Shown: piece by piece, positions 1 through 11,699 of the stretch
Layout of the letters: each line of letters begins with the position of its first letter
Numbering within the stretch: position 1 is the stretch's first letter
Assembly (NCBI GenBank): GCA_014607495.2
Contig: CP053159.1
Location: 3,727,501 to 3,791,500 of the forward strand
From: Carposina sasakii
Taxonomy: Eukaryota; Arthropoda; Insecta; Lepidoptera; Carposinidae
Direction: 5' to 3'
DNA: 64,000 bases
Translations under genes and position numbers: made by a program
The notes under the pieces: model-generated
What the model saw: only the letters and a program-made list of their open reading frames with translations
What the model was told of the DNA's origin: nothing
Database searches by the model: none

Positions 1-59
1 ATTCTAAAATTTACTTCGGGCCGGCGCTGTGTAGAAGCATTAAGTAGTTCCTATCCTAC

Positions 60-176
60 ATCCTTTCGTTGGAGCTTAGAGAATGCCCCGAGTTCTTAGG
101 TCGACTCTTACGACATGCATGGAAGGAAGAACATGCAGCTGATGTATTCTAGTGAAGGCCCATATCAGCACAGGAC
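60..176 (-). repeat. Repeat family A copy (fragment)
   Basis: Reverse-strand fragment of an interspersed family seen many times here. Forward consensus features are CATCAGCTGCATCTCCTTCC, then GTGCATGTCGTAAGAGTCGA, then CTAGCAACTTGTCACTGA, ending GGCTACCCCATTTCGGGACA. This copy keeps only the first part. Confidence 0.6.
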
Positions 177-1189
177 AGTATGTATAAATCTACAGTATAC
201 AGTATAAAGCCTGCAATAAGTTTCCTTAATGCTAAATGATACCTGCACGGGGCGAGCGAGGGCAGGTTGCTAGGACATAATAAACTGAAGTTATAAATAT
301 ATAAACATACATGCGAGATAATGCCAATTAATTAACTAGTCTAAATGTGGCAACAGAACATACGATTCTCGACTGTTTGAGTCAACGGTTACTAATTTAT
401 AAATACAGGATGTAACGTACAAACTTTTCATAATTAAAAAAAAATGAAAACATTTATATCATGTTCATGTAGTAGTGATTTTATATAAGATATATTTTAT
501 TGTTAATAAATTGATTTATAATAAGAGGAAAACCTTGAATAATAGGCTACACAGAAGTTCAGGAGCTGAAAGGCTTCTTGAAAAATGAAGGAAAAAAACA
601 GACAATTGTTTTATTAACGAATGGAAAGGAGAAGAAATGGCAAAATAAGTACGTCGTCGTCACGTCGCGGAATATGTCTGTACAATTTTTTTTGTTTTTG
701 TTGTTATGCTGAAGAAGTGCATAGCATAAAATACCTAGTGCCAGAATATCACAGATTCTTTTTCAATTGACTTAAGCTATGTTTGATTTTATACTTACTT
801 CAAGGTTTTACACCATACTTCCGGTCCTTTGGAACATTCCTTTGGTACTTGTCGCGCTGTCGTCGAGTCTGTGAACAACACAATAACATACATAGAACAA
901 AGTACATGATGATTGCCTTTTTAAACAAATATGTTTAATGAATACCACATTATTAGATCCATAAAGGTAAGTAAGTACCATCATACAAGTAGCTATACCT
1001 ATACACTATTCTAACTCAACTTGCAGAAGATAAAATCATTATTAGATGATCAGATCTTAGACAAAATAACATTATTATGTAATTATATTTGATCGAAGAT
1101 TGTACGCCATTAATTCGTAATCGTAACGGAGGAGGAATCTCCGTTTTTTTTTACACTTTGGAGGTGGTCCAACGAGCAATGATGATCAG
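177..1189. other. No gene seen
   Basis: AT-rich DNA with short homopolymers and no ORF above chance length. No repeat recognised within the window. Confidence 0.5.
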
Positions 1190-1475
1190 CGCCCGATCAA
1201 GGATGATATTGATGAGAGCGGGATATTTCACATTTAAACGTCAAATTCACAGAGCTATTAATAACTAAACAAACTAAGTGTACCTACTTTGCATGTAAAA
1301 AATAGACTTGGGAATTAGATTATATCTATTGAGGGATCGTCCGTCACCGGGCCCTATAGATTATACACTCATTCTCGGGCCAGGTCTGAATGAAATTGCG
1401 TTGATAGAAGTGGTTAGCAAATCTCTTTTTACACGCCAAATATAAACATTTATGTTGGCTAGTTATTACTTAGCT
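1190..1475 (+). mobile_element. Degenerate MITE copy (same family as 50376-50679)
   Basis: Shares TTTAAACGTCAAATTCACAG, CTTTGCATGTAAAAA and TGATAGAAGTGGTT blocks in order with the element at 50376-50679. Its terminal repeats are decayed, and it is interrupted by a short piece of repeat family C (ATTGAGGGATCG through CCGGGCCCTATA, about 1330-1360). Confidence 0.6.
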
Positions 1476-1673
1476 CAGTAGTTTTGTCGCAGAAATATTT
1501 ATTTTTCTATACAGGGTACCTAATCCTTCTAGTTTATTTTTATTCCATTTCATACCACCTAACCAGTTTCTATAAATGAATATAGGTAAGGTACTCACTC
1601 ATAAGAATATCAGATAGACAGACTTCTGAATGGATCAATGGTGTTGTTTTAAATAAGTAGTATATTAGACTAA

Positions 1674-1761
1674 TACCCCCCATGGCAGTTTTGTGACATG
1701 CCCTGGTGGAGGCCTATGTCCAGCAGTGGACTGCAATAGGCTGATGATGATGATGATGATA
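1674..1761 (+). mobile_element. LINE 3' tail with (GAT)n
   Basis: Ends GGAGGCCTATGTCCAGCAGT...CAATAGGCTGATGATGATG. In longer copies the same bases encode GEAYVQQWTAIG-stop, so this is the last codons and tail of a LINE reverse transcriptase, 5'-truncated. Confidence 0.75.
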
Positions 1762-3907
1762 TTAGACTAAGACCAAAAGGGTTATTAATGTTATTCCTAA
1801 TTACATTCCACAATAAGCTATTATTTCATTAGTATAATAATAAAAATATTATTGTATTATCACCAGAGAAGTCAGAGATCAATATTTTATCTTAACAGTG
1901 TGCCAATTATTCTGCACCTATTTATTATAGTACATTGCTCTGGGATAAAAATAATGACACTGAAGTCAACATAGAACTAGATTCCATATAAATAAATCTA
2001 TGGAAACAGATCCTTATAATAAATCAGCACAGATTGTTTCTACAACCAATTTTAGAATACTATATGCAATGAATTTAAGAAAAAATTAAAATAGGTATGT
2101 ACAGTTAGTTACATTTACATATGAAGTCAGAAAATAAATCTATTATTGTGCAGACATAAAATCTGAAATATGAAACTTTAAGTTTTACTGATTATTATAA
2201 AAGTATTGAGTTATATTGAGATAAGTTTCTAGAACAGTCCAGCAGAGTAGTTGAGTCATCTCACCTCATGGTCAGAAAATTTAATTCTCTAACTTCAAAA
2301 AGTAAACTGAAATCTATGTAATTTCCATTTTTTTCAATCTGTCCCCTTAGAAGGTCAAAACTGATCAGAATTAATCCTTTTTTAGAGTCAGTCATGTCAA
2401 CAGTAACATTAAAAGTACACATTAGTGCAAAACCTAAGCCACAAGAGTCTGCTTATTGCTTATCCACCATTGACAATGTCAGGAAGCTAATGTTTTTCAA
2501 CATAGTGCAATGTGTCTTATTTAACTGCTGTTTGAACCTAATTGTTGCACTAACTATATGAAATAGTATATATGGTTTCTTTAACTACAAGCTTTTGTAA
2601 AACTTTATCTTAATAAATGTCTACTAGAGAACTGTCTTTATAAATATAATATTATAATAGTTGGTATCTTTTCTACCAACACCTGATTCTTCTTTCACAA
2701 AGTATGGAATATGGAATATATATTTATGTTTTAAGTAAATTTTATATATACATAAATTGATACATGAAAAATATAAAGTTATATCATTAGGTGGGTAGGT
2801 ATGTAATATAACCACCCCCCTCTAGCATGACCACGCATCGTGGATATCATATCGTACAATATTGTATCATCTCTATGCAAAATTTAACATGGCGGCTATA
2901 TTTATCGTATTTTGACAGGCAAAATGTTGATAAATCTGTTTATTATATTGTTTCGCAGGTCATGCTACTTGGGCTGACATGTTATAAATATAACATGCAC
3001 ACAGATAGCTAATGGATTTCAACATAACAAACAGTAAGTAGCACCTAAATGGAAGCAGATTGGATGTCACCAATTACTAAATATTCCCCTCATATAGTCA
3101 ATTTAAAACAGGAAATACAATCCAATGTTTATAAACGTGTGACTAATATTTGCATGATTCATGTGTTATTGTACAGGAAAGGTTCATTTATATGGTCATA
3201 TTAAGTAACTTATTATCTCTCCTCACTACTTTTAGCTTTTCTTAATTGGACTGTTGGATAGATGTAGGTATTTAGAAAAAACTCTTTGTAAAGTAGGGTT
3301 GAACAACTTAAAACTCTTAAAAGTTCATGACAAAAGTTAAGTAAATATTTAAAAAATATTTTTTTAGCCGAAATAAGTACCTATGTATGTAATCAAAAAT
3401 GCTTAATTGCTATTCACTAGAAGAATATTTGGTGAAGTAACTCTTGTACATTCATGCGAAACTGTTCAGTCGACCTGGTTACTGTCTCATGCAAGGTAGC
3501 GCTTGTATACTACAATATTTTAAAGTAAATAGGTGAGCACACATAGGTACAAGTAAGACCACACATGTGTATCGAACTCGCCGCTGCTGATTAAACAATA
3601 AAACTCATCGACAGCATATATTTAAATTGAAACTTAGCCAGTACAAGGTCACATTTAATTACATTAATCGTAAAAACTACGCATTCAAAACAGTTTTACT
3701 TACATGTACAGCAAAAGAATGCCAAAGCCACCAGACAAACAGCAGATGTGTTTGTCATTTTTACGAGCCGCGATGTATCTGGATAGATCCGTCTTTGCTC
3801 TCTGCGTAATAAAGACTAAAAAAAATACCCTACAATTTCACTTTGTTTAGAAGTTATTGCGTATTGATTGAATTGATAAACAAGTGTCAAGTTTCCCGTA
3901 CAAAATG
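1762..3907. other. No gene seen
   Basis: AT-rich sequence; the 60-64 codon ORFs at 2624-2815 and 2827-3012 have no protein character. No repeat recognised from within the window. Confidence 0.5.
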
Positions 3908-3915
3908 AAAACATC

Positions 3916-4442
3916 TAAAGCTGTATCAAACCGTATGTATTCGTTACTGAGTAACGGGTACTGCATCAAGTACCGAGTAACGAAACGTTACCCAGGAATT
4001 CGTCTCGTTACTCGCATGTTTCGTATCATGGATATTTTTCGTATAATACACTGTTTTGGATCGCAAGTGGTGTATTAATACGTTTGTTTTTGATCGTATG
4101 TTCTACCAATTATTTCAAAGAACGGTGATTAGGTTTGTTTAAAGTACTTATAATTTTTTTTTTATCGTCAAAGTTTTTTACTGTTTTGTACTATTTTTTG
4201 TAATATAATTTAAGTTTGTAGTTAAAATTTTCTAAATATGTAGTAAATCCATTGCAAATTTGGTATATTACGTCGACAGTTCACGTAGATTCGACGTGTT
4301 ACCATACTACATACTATAGTTACTATACCTTATGCGATATCAGAAGTAACGAGTTCGGTAACGATACGATAGTAACGAGTACTTATGGGCAAAGTAACGA
4401 ATACATACGGGTATGCTTTTATTCGTTACTTTTACATCTCTA
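3916..4442. mobile_element. hAT-like non-autonomous DNA transposon
   Basis: Flanked by an 8-bp direct repeat AAAACATC (3908-3915 and 4443-4450), the target size of hAT elements. Termini are imperfect inverted repeats (TAAAGCTGTATCAAA and, reversed, TAGAGATGTAAAAGTAACG), both leading to a CCGTATGTATTCGTTAC block. The interior is dense in GTAACGA/TCGTTAC repeats on both strands, which may be subterminal transposase sites. No transposase is encoded. Confidence 0.65.
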
Positions 4443-4483
4443 AAAACATCTGATCCCCCCCACCCGTCTGCTTGACAGCTGTT

Positions 4484-4900
4484 TTTTTTTTTTTTTTTTT
4501 TTTTTTTTAGTTTATCCCGAAGGAAAGGCAAGGGGAACTAAGCCCATACAGCCTAATCATTGTCTAGTAAAATGATTTCTGAATTTATGATGGATGATAA
4601 TGATGATGATGAAACGTCGGGAAAATCCTCAAGAACAAGTGTAAAGTTAGTCAAAATGGAAAATTATTGCAGAAACAACTTACATGCGCCCATGAAGAAA
4701 TCGTAATCCAGCTAAAGTTTTACTCGGCTTACCTGCATATAAAACCATGCACACGCACTAGATTCACATCACAAGTAATCAAAATATAACTTATCTACCA
4801 GAAAACATCACTTTTCGGACACATGCAAGCCATTTACAAATAATTTTTCATTTTCACAAGAAAATTACACCTGCACCCTTCCAGCTTTTCCCGCCGAATC
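4484..4900 (-). mobile_element. SINE-like retroposon, copy 1 (minus)
   Basis: About 390-bp body whose 3' end (TTCGGGATAAACTA) runs into a poly-A tail, seen as the T run at 4484-4508. Flanked by a 14-bp target duplication GCTTGACAGCTGTT (4470-4483 and 4901-4914). Head-to-head with the next copy. No A/B box is evident, so the promoter type is unknown; it could be a truncated LINE tail. Confidence 0.8.
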
Positions 4901-4926
4901 GCTTGACAGCTGTTGTCAATTTAAAT

Positions 4927-5331
4927 GGGCGGGAAAAGCTGGAAGGGAGCGAGTGTAATATTCTTGTGAAAATCAAAATTTATTTGTAAATGACTTGCAT
5001 GTGTCCGTAAAGTGATGTTTTTTGGTAGATAAGTAATATTTTGTTTACTTATTATGTGAATCTAGTGCGTGTGCATGGTTTTATATGCAGCTAAGCTGAG
5101 TAAAACTTTAGTCGGAATACGATCTCTTCATGGGCTCATGTAAGTTGTTTCTGCAATTATTTTTGATTTTTACTAATTTTAAACTCGCTCTTGAGGATTT
5201 TCCTGACGTTTCCACTCATCATCATTGTCATCCATCATAAATTCAGAATACATTTTACTAAACAATGATTAGGCTGTATGGGCTTAGTTCCCCTTGCCTT
5301 TCCTTTGGGATAAACTAAAAAAAAAAAAAAA
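4927..5331 (+). mobile_element. SINE-like retroposon, copy 2 (plus)
   Basis: Starts GGGCGGGAAAAGCTGGAAGG and ends in poly-A at 5317-5331. Flanked by its own 10-bp duplication CAATTTAAAT (4917-4926 and 5332-5341). The two copies form an inverted repeat of about 390-bp arms. Confidence 0.82.
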
Positions 5332-5341
5332 CAATTTAAAT

Positions 5342-6118
5342 ACTTTACTTCAAACCAACTTGGATCATTTTCCATGATGCCGCATTTAAATGTTTTTCCC
5401 TGGCTCAATCAAGATAAATCTTGACAAAGCAATAAGATCCAATTTATGTAATAGATAGATAGATATAATATATCAATGTGACGATAATATGGTCAATCTG
5501 GACAATCGATTTAATTCCACGATATCATAATTTTATTTTTCTTTTTCTCACGTTGGCGTGAAATGAAGTATGTTTTTTTTTTATAAGTAAAAAAAAATGC
5601 TAATGTTGAATTGAGTCATACAGCCAAATTTTAGTAAACTGCAAGTGGCATATATTTTAAAATTTTATTAATATAATTTTATTTGTCAACAAACAGCATG
5701 ATGTGCCAATATGCGACACATAATATAAATGCATTATGAATAATGGCGGACCACGTGATTAAATATTATCTACACATCATTAGATATCATCACCAGTGAG
5801 CTATGTATATACTTTTACCGTAGAGTATAGATCCATAGTCTTTTTTATTCATAGACTTTTACTCCTTTTACTACTCTGTTTCTTTACTCTGAGTTTATCA
5901 CCTTGTTTGTACATTATGAATATTGCTACCTGACCATTGGGCAATTTGATAATAAAACAAATTGGACGAAGTGCGGGGAGATAATCAATCGCGTGACACG
6001 CTTTGTCCAATCAGAGACTGGAATGGCTGCGTGCGGACTTCAACAAATGCTCATTGTTTTGTTTAGTTTTACATTGAAAGCGAATGTGAACGAAGACGAC
6101 TAGTTTTATTTTCATAAT
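5342..6118. other. No gene seen
   Basis: AT-rich sequence to 5750, then a less AT-rich stretch (5880-6118) that directly precedes the integrase ORF and may be its 5' flank. The 66-codon ORF at 5903-6103 shows no protein character. Confidence 0.4.
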
Positions 6119-6124
6119 TCAGTG
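6119..6124 (+). promoter_or_regulatory. Possible arthropod initiator (TCAGTG)
   Basis: TCAGTG matches the arthropod Inr and lies 48 bases before the ATG of the integrase ORF. A short leader would fit. No TATA box is clear, and the motif is short. Confidence 0.25.
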
Positions 6125-6171
6125 TCGAACTATAGTGAAATAGTTGTTTATGTGTGTTTATGTAATTCATC

Positions 6172-7965
6172 ATGGACATATCAAAATTAAATGACATGAA
6201 TCGCCGATTTGATGAAAGATTAAATGAATTAATGTCGCTTAAAGGGCAAAATACTCAGTTTTTCACTAACGAAAGCTATACTGAGATGATTGAAAAAGTT
6301 AAATCTTTAAAGTCAAAAAAGTCGCATAAAAAACCAGAAGATTATCAGCGTTTGCGAAGATTCGACGTCATGATTGTTGGAGAAACAGAAAAATTGATTG
6401 TTCCAGTCAAAGATAACATAATTAGATACTACGTGAGAAACAACGAAATATTTCAGATTTTGCATGATACCCACCTGACGGTTGGGCATGGTGGAAGAAA
6501 CCGGATGGAGAAAGAGTTAAATTTACGCTATAAAAATATTACGAGGGAAATGATTGTCCTTTATTTAAACCTATGTGACAGCTGCAAAAAGAAACGCAGC
6601 ATTCCAAAAAAAGGATTAGTGGTGAAACCTCAATTCAATTCAATTTTTGTTCATGGCCACAATTGTGTCGGGCACAATATTCTTAGCGGCGAAATGAATA
6701 CAAGGTGTCAAGTGGACTTAATTGACATGCAGTCACAAGGAGATAATCAGTATAAATTTATACTTGTATACCAAGATCATCTCACAAAATTTGTGCAGCT
6801 CCGTCCGCTCAAGACCAAAACTGCTGAAGAAGTAGCATATGTATTACTTGATATTTTTACAATATTCGGTGCACCAAGTATACTTCAAAGCGATAATGGT
6901 AGAGAGTTTTCTAATAAAATTGTTCAGGAAGCTTGTGCAATGTGGCCTGAATTGAAAATTGTACATGGCAAACCGAGACACTCACAAAGCCAGGGGTCAG
7001 TAGAGAGAGCAAGCCAAGACATAGAGAATATGCTAAGTACGTGGTTGGAAGATAACAACACTAAGATGTGGTCGGAAGGATTACGTTTTGTACAATTAAT
7101 GAAAAATAGAGCCCATCACACAGGCATTAACTGTACTCCTTATGAAGCCATGTTCGGAACGAAGTTGAAAGTAGGACTTAAAAGTTCTTCTATACCACAT
7201 GAGGCTCTGTTTGATATTAATTCAGAAGAAGATTTGGAAAAACTATTATCTACTGAGAGCACTGAAAACGGACTGAAAAGAATCTAGTGGATTCTACCGA
7301 AAATAATGAAAAGTAGATTCCACCATAAATGATCAACTGGAGCCCATCGAAACTGAACATGTGGAGCCCACCCAAAATGACATAAGTCTATTTTCAGCTA
7401 GCCCAAGCCAACTTTCGGCAACTTTTACCTTAGGTGAGGATGACAAATCGTCGATACAGATTCAAACCCAATACCCACAAACGAAAACCTTGAGCACAAA
7501 ACAAAATGTTATGACAGTTAGGAAATTGGCTTTAAGTAATTTGCAGAAACAAGCTAATAAAATGTTAAATGTATCAAATGCAAAATATCCCATGGCTGCA
7601 ATTGGTGACACTGTCAGAGTCCGAGTTCCAGATGTTGGTCTAGCTCTCAGTGATGGAAGAAATATACTTGCTACCGTATTGAAGTAATATATTATAAACT
7701 GGGAATAAAACAAGGTGTTTTAAATCAACTATATTCAAGAAACCAATTTACAGTGTGCAAAGAAAGATTTCTTTCACCTGAAGATGTTCCGGAGATAGAG
7801 ATTTCGCTGAGAGTGTTGTAGAATGTTGTCTAAATGCGGAGGGCAAGGTTATAGTAGATGTAGTTGTAAAGGTGGCTGTAAATCCGATAAATGTAGTTGT
7901 CGCAAAGGATAAAAAGCTGTGTACCTCAAAATGCCATCATAGTGGCAGCTGTTCTAATAAATAAA
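6172..7965 (+). pseudogene. Integrase of the KRBA2-like (transposon-derived) type, C-terminal half broken
   Basis: An intact 371-codon ORF (6172-7287) encodes a helical N-terminus, a zinc-binding H-H-C-C region (HDTH about 98-101, GH 105-106, CDSC 135-138) and a retroviral-type integrase core. The likely catalytic triad is D182 (VDLIDM), D241 (SDNGREF) and E278 (GSVERAS), with D-E spacing as in DD35E enzymes. It is followed by stops (7285-7327), a second frame 7361-7687 with a GDTVRVRVPDVG motif, a frameshift near 7680 and further breaks. A short Cys-rich end follows (CSCKGGC, then CSCRKG, stop, shifted frame) with AATAAA at 7956-7961. Block order matches arthropod proteins usually labelled 'KRAB-A domain-containing protein 2-like', which lack a KRAB domain. 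There is no neighbouring gag, protease or reverse transcriptase. I infer a decayed stand-alone integrase copy; transcription of the intact first ORF is possible. Confidence 0.8.
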
Positions 7966-7969
7966 TCTG

Positions 7970-8681
7970 TTTAATTTGTTTTTTTTTTTGTATAATTTGT
8001 TTCCAATTTTATGTTTTGTGTTACTTATATTTTCAATTTAACTTTTATTTAGTTTCAAGTGCTAAACTAGTGGATTCTAAGATTTCTAAATGTAGAAGCT
8101 CTTGCCAAATAATGAGTCTGATTATCCAAATAGTTTAAACTTTAGTTTACTTTAAGTTTTATTATCATAGGTCAAAGCTTCTATAAAGAACTGTTGTGGA
8201 ATTTTTGTTTTAAATTTTATGTTTTACCTACTTATATTTTTAACTTGACTGTTATTAAGTTTTAAGTCCGTTTTCAATTAAGATTGAATGGAAAAATAAA
8301 GATAATAGTAGTTAGACACGTTCTTTATTACTCTGCCCAGTCAGGACATTAATAATGCCCGGACAATTTAATTATTTGAATAGATTTTATCAAATTGCCT
8401 CCCCATATTGATAATTTTTCATAATGTTTATTAATGTATAATGACCCATTTATCACTTGGTCCATAACATTAACAATCTAGAAAATAAATCGAGGGACAA
8501 GTGTTAGCGCCATCTATATATTTTTAAACTATCTAGTGATGGTTCTACTCGCTACTAGATGGCGCAAATCGCACAGAGAGCTATATTTACCTCAATTTTT
8601 ACTATGTACCTACTAGACATTAGATGGCACTACAGTCACGGTAATTTCATTACGTAGGTAGGTATCTAAAAAATATACTAG
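7970..8681. other. 3' flank of the integrase pseudogene; internal duplication
   Basis: Sequence at about 8000-8060 recurs diverged at about 8210-8270 (AATTTTATGTTTT, ACTTATATTTT, TTTAGTTT). Further on, GCGCCATCT and AGATGGCGC motifs face each other (8505-8565). No gene. Confidence 0.45.
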
Positions 8682-8821
8682 AGTCCGTTTCATAGAATAA
8701 CACCTATGTCTCAAATATTACCGAGTTGAATGTTGAGGTCGTGAATATTTTAGATTGCCAAATTAGTTCTAGGGTTTTTCTAATTTATAGCCGATCTCAA
8801 CTCTATGAAACATTGGCTTAA
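8682..8821. mobile_element. Possible small MITE
   Basis: Ends share GTTTCATAGA in inverted orientation (AGTCCGTTTCATAGAAT left; reversed right AGCCAATGTTTCATAGAGTT). About 140 bp, no ORF. Confidence 0.35.
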
Positions 8822-8829
8822 GATATGTA

Positions 8830-9111
8830 TACAGGATGATTTTTGGTCGTCAACGTTCCCGAAAACTACGGAATCTCCTCATCATCACGATCATTTTTCT
8901 TTTATTTCTTTTATTTTTTCAAAAATAATTAATATCTGTCTATAAAAAAACTAACATAAACACTAGACACTATAAATTTCGCACGATCAAGGAATTTAAA
9001 AAAATATTAAAAAAAAAAATCTTAGCATTTTTTTTTTTGAATAAAATTACTTTATTTCATGTATAGAATACGTACCCTTCGTTAAAGGTGGCCACAAAAA
9101 AACATCCTGTA
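8830..9111 (+). mobile_element. MITE with TACAGGATG termini, copy 1
   Basis: Begins TACAGGATGATTTTTGGTCG and ends AACATCCTGTA, so the termini are inverted. The interior is shared with 39382-39742 and 49728-50117 (GTCAACGTTCCC near the left, GTACGTACNCTTCGTTAA near the right). A fragment of the left end recurs at 57533-57560. Confidence 0.65.
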
Positions 9112-9160
9112 TATTACTCGAAACCTATTAACCGAACTATCTATATATTAACCGAACTTG

Positions 9161-9269
9161 TACATCTCAACTATACCCTCAAAATTGGTCAGAAGTGGCA
9201 CCATGTGGTTTTATCGGCCCTTGGTGCTCTGCCTACCCCGTAAGGGATAAAGGCGTGATTATATGTATA
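9161..9269 (+). repeat. LINE 3'-end family B, copy 1
   Basis: Ends CCTTGGTGCTCTGCCTACC, then GGGATAAAGGCGTGATTATA, then (TATG)n. Same tail at 28509-28624 and 37645-37744. Confidence 0.6.
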
Positions 9270-9273
9270 AGCC

Positions 9274-10100
9274 ATGCAGACAGTGCGTTAAATACCTACA
9301 CTGCCGAGTCTGGAATCATCTGATTGTTTCCTATAAAGTTACACCCATACCTACTTATTCATTATTTCAATAATCAAAAGACAGCTGAGCTGAGACAGAG
9401 ATCAAACACATTTACCGTTAGTATGTAGGTAATCGTAAGGTAGGTATCTCTACCTCAGTAAAGTCTTTACTTACAGTTTTTTATTTTCAACCGATTTCAC
9501 AGGAACGTTTAGCATAGCAGGGACAGATGTACCTACCTAGCTACCTAGGTAAATACTTTGTTAGCTCCTCGACTGAGGGAATGCCCGCGTTCCTTAGTCA
9601 CCACCAAAGGTCACCACGCTAGGCAGGCAGGTAACTTTCTACATAAAAATATTAGTTTGGAACAAGTTGACCGTAATCTACCTTTATGTTTCTCTGTTGA
9701 AAGACGGTTAAAAGGAAATAAAACAGGTATTTTCCCGCGCATTTCAGGTACTGTCGGACTCAATTAGGAGTTTTCCCTGGGGTTGCTCGTAATAAAATTA
9801 AAGGAGACGCCCAGCCAGTCCGTGCCGTAGAACAAATCCGCTCGCGACCATCGAACGAGGGTATAGACGGTTGTGGAGTCGATTTCACACTATAAATAAT
9901 TTAAGTTAAGGATATCTTATTCTTCATTACATAATTACACAAAAAACTACACTAAATACAGATAATTTTGCAAAAAAATGCATACCATACTTTAGTTCAA
10001 GGTGTGTCATTTTGTATGACATAAATTTGAGCTTTCTCGAGGGTAGCCAGGATTGCAGCATCAAAAAGAAAATCCACGATAGCATAGCTTGACAGAAATA
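9274..10100. other. No gene seen
   Basis: Low-complexity AT-rich DNA with a degenerate minus-strand family A fragment around 9515-9620. The 69-codon ORF at 9558 lies in that fragment. Confidence 0.4.
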
Positions 10101-10230
10101 AATTATGAGTGATAAGTTGCTAGTTTATCGTCTGTGAGAATGCCTAAGTTCCTTAGTCGACTCTTGCGACATCATGCACAGAAGGAGATATGTACAGCTG
10201 ATGCAAGTAAGCCCAGCATCATCATGGTAT
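10101..10230 (-). repeat. Repeat family A copy
   Basis: Reverse orientation; keeps GATAAGTTGCTAGTTTATCG, CCTTAGTCGACTCTTGCGAC and the start block CAGAAGGAGAT...CAGCTGATG. Confidence 0.6.
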
Positions 10231-10240
10231 CGTCTTCGTC

Positions 10241-10320
10241 TTCAGCCTATTGCAGTCCACTGCTGGACGTAGGCTCCCCCAGCGCACGTTATAAGGCTAC
10301 TGCCACATAGGGATTAAGTG
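10241..10320 (-). mobile_element. LINE 3' tail, minus orientation
   Basis: CAGCCTATTGCAGTCCACTG then CTGGACGTAGGCTCCCCCAG: the reverse of the VQQW-end tail. It abuts a (TAA)n run at 10323-10340 and then the reverse transcriptase fragment. Confidence 0.65.
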
Positions 10321-10350
10321 GTATAATAATAATAATAATAAAAATAAAAA

Positions 10351-11641
10351 ATGACAACAAATTATAGACTTATTAGCCTCACGTCCAACATATATAAAAT
10401 TTTCTCCAAAATACTACTAAGCCGCGTAAAAAAGATACTGGACGAAAATCAACCAAAAGAACAGAAAGGATGTCGGAGTGACTTCTCAACGCTTGATCAC
10501 ATTCACACCATAAAACAAGTCATACAAAAAAGTAACGAATATGGTATCGACTACTACGTAGCCTTCGTAGATTACAACAAAGCGTTCGATTCACTTAAAC
10601 ACGCAAAAATTTGGGAGGCGCTAGAAAGACAGGGAGTAGACAAAAAATATATACGGCTCATTAGCAATATCTACCAGAACATGACGGCTAAAGTACGAAC
10701 GGAAAGCGTACGCGAAGCTTTCACTATACAAAGAGGTGTTAGACAAGGCGACCCGCTGTCACCCAAGCTTTTCTCAGCAGTTCTTGAATTCGTATTTAGA
10801 CGGCTCGAATGGGACAACTATGGACTAAATATCAACGGAACACAATTGAACCATCTGAGATTTGCAGACGACCTGATACTTATCACAGGCGACGCGGGAA
10901 GCCTACAGAAAATGCTCGAACAACTTACATCACAAAGTAGGAAGGTTGGTTTGACAATTAACACCTCAAAAACGAAACTAATGACAAATGTAGAAAAAGT
11001 CCCTATAAAAGTTGATGATACACAGATGGAATATGTAAATGAATACACGTATCTGGGACAAATTATATCTCCAAAAGACCTGACAAATAAAGAAATTAAC
11101 AACAGAATTAATCTATCCCGGAGAAGATACTGGTCCTTAAAAGAAATCGTAGAAAAACCCAGAGATACCATTGAAATACAAGAAAAAAGTATTCGATTCA
11201 TGCATTCTGCCCGTTATGATGTATGGATGTTAAACATGGAGCCTAACAAAACAAAATATACGCGCATTAGAGACCTGTCAACATGGTATGGAAAGAAGTA
11301 TGCTCAATATTAAACTAAGAAACAAAATAAAACTGGAAACAATCCGGCAGCAAACTACAGTTACAGATATGACATATTGTGTCAAGAAGCTAAAATGGAG
11401 ATGGACAGGACATATGATGAGAAATAAAAATGACAAGTGGACTAAGGATGTGACCGAATGGTGTCCAAGACAACACAAAAGAAAAAAAGGGAGACAGTGT
11501 CGAAGATGGGAGGACATAAAGAATAAAAAGGATAAAAAGAATAGCAGGAGCCACATGGACAAGGAAGACACATGATCGCACTTTATGGCATGCTTTAGGG
11601 GAGGCCTATGCTGAATAGCAAGACAATCTTTGCGAAACTGA
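10351..11641 (+). pseudogene. Non-LTR retrotransposon reverse transcriptase, 5'-truncated and internally broken
   Basis: The 320-codon ORF 10351-11313 starts inside the reverse transcriptase (YRLISLTSNIYKIF at residues 5-18), with no endonuclease upstream. It holds FVDYNKAFD (72-80, first catalytic Asp), RGVRQGDPLSPKLF (128-141), the FADD box (171-174), NTSKTKLM and EYTYLGQIIS. After YWSLKEI (260-266) the reading departs from the family: about 120 bases (11160-11280) lack the usual ILPxLTYGAQTW block. The family resumes in another frame at 11288-11575 (MERSMLNIKLRNK, LKWRWTGHM, KGRQCRRWED). The 3' end is a poly-A signal at 11685 and an ATT repeat. It reads like the RTE/Jockey-grade elements abundant in Lepidoptera; the exact clade is uncertain. 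Dead copy. Confidence 0.85.
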
Positions 11642-11699
11642 TGTCTATTTCAAAGAATTGTATATATATTTTATAAGATTGTTAAATAAAGGCTTTATT

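Noticed and set aside
4340..4531. Minus ORF with a lysine run
   Set aside because: The lysines are the poly-A tail of the SINE-like copy read through.
6172..7965. Endogenous retrovirus or LTR retrotransposon
   Set aside because: Only an integrase-like gene is present; no LTRs, gag, protease or reverse transcriptase nearby.
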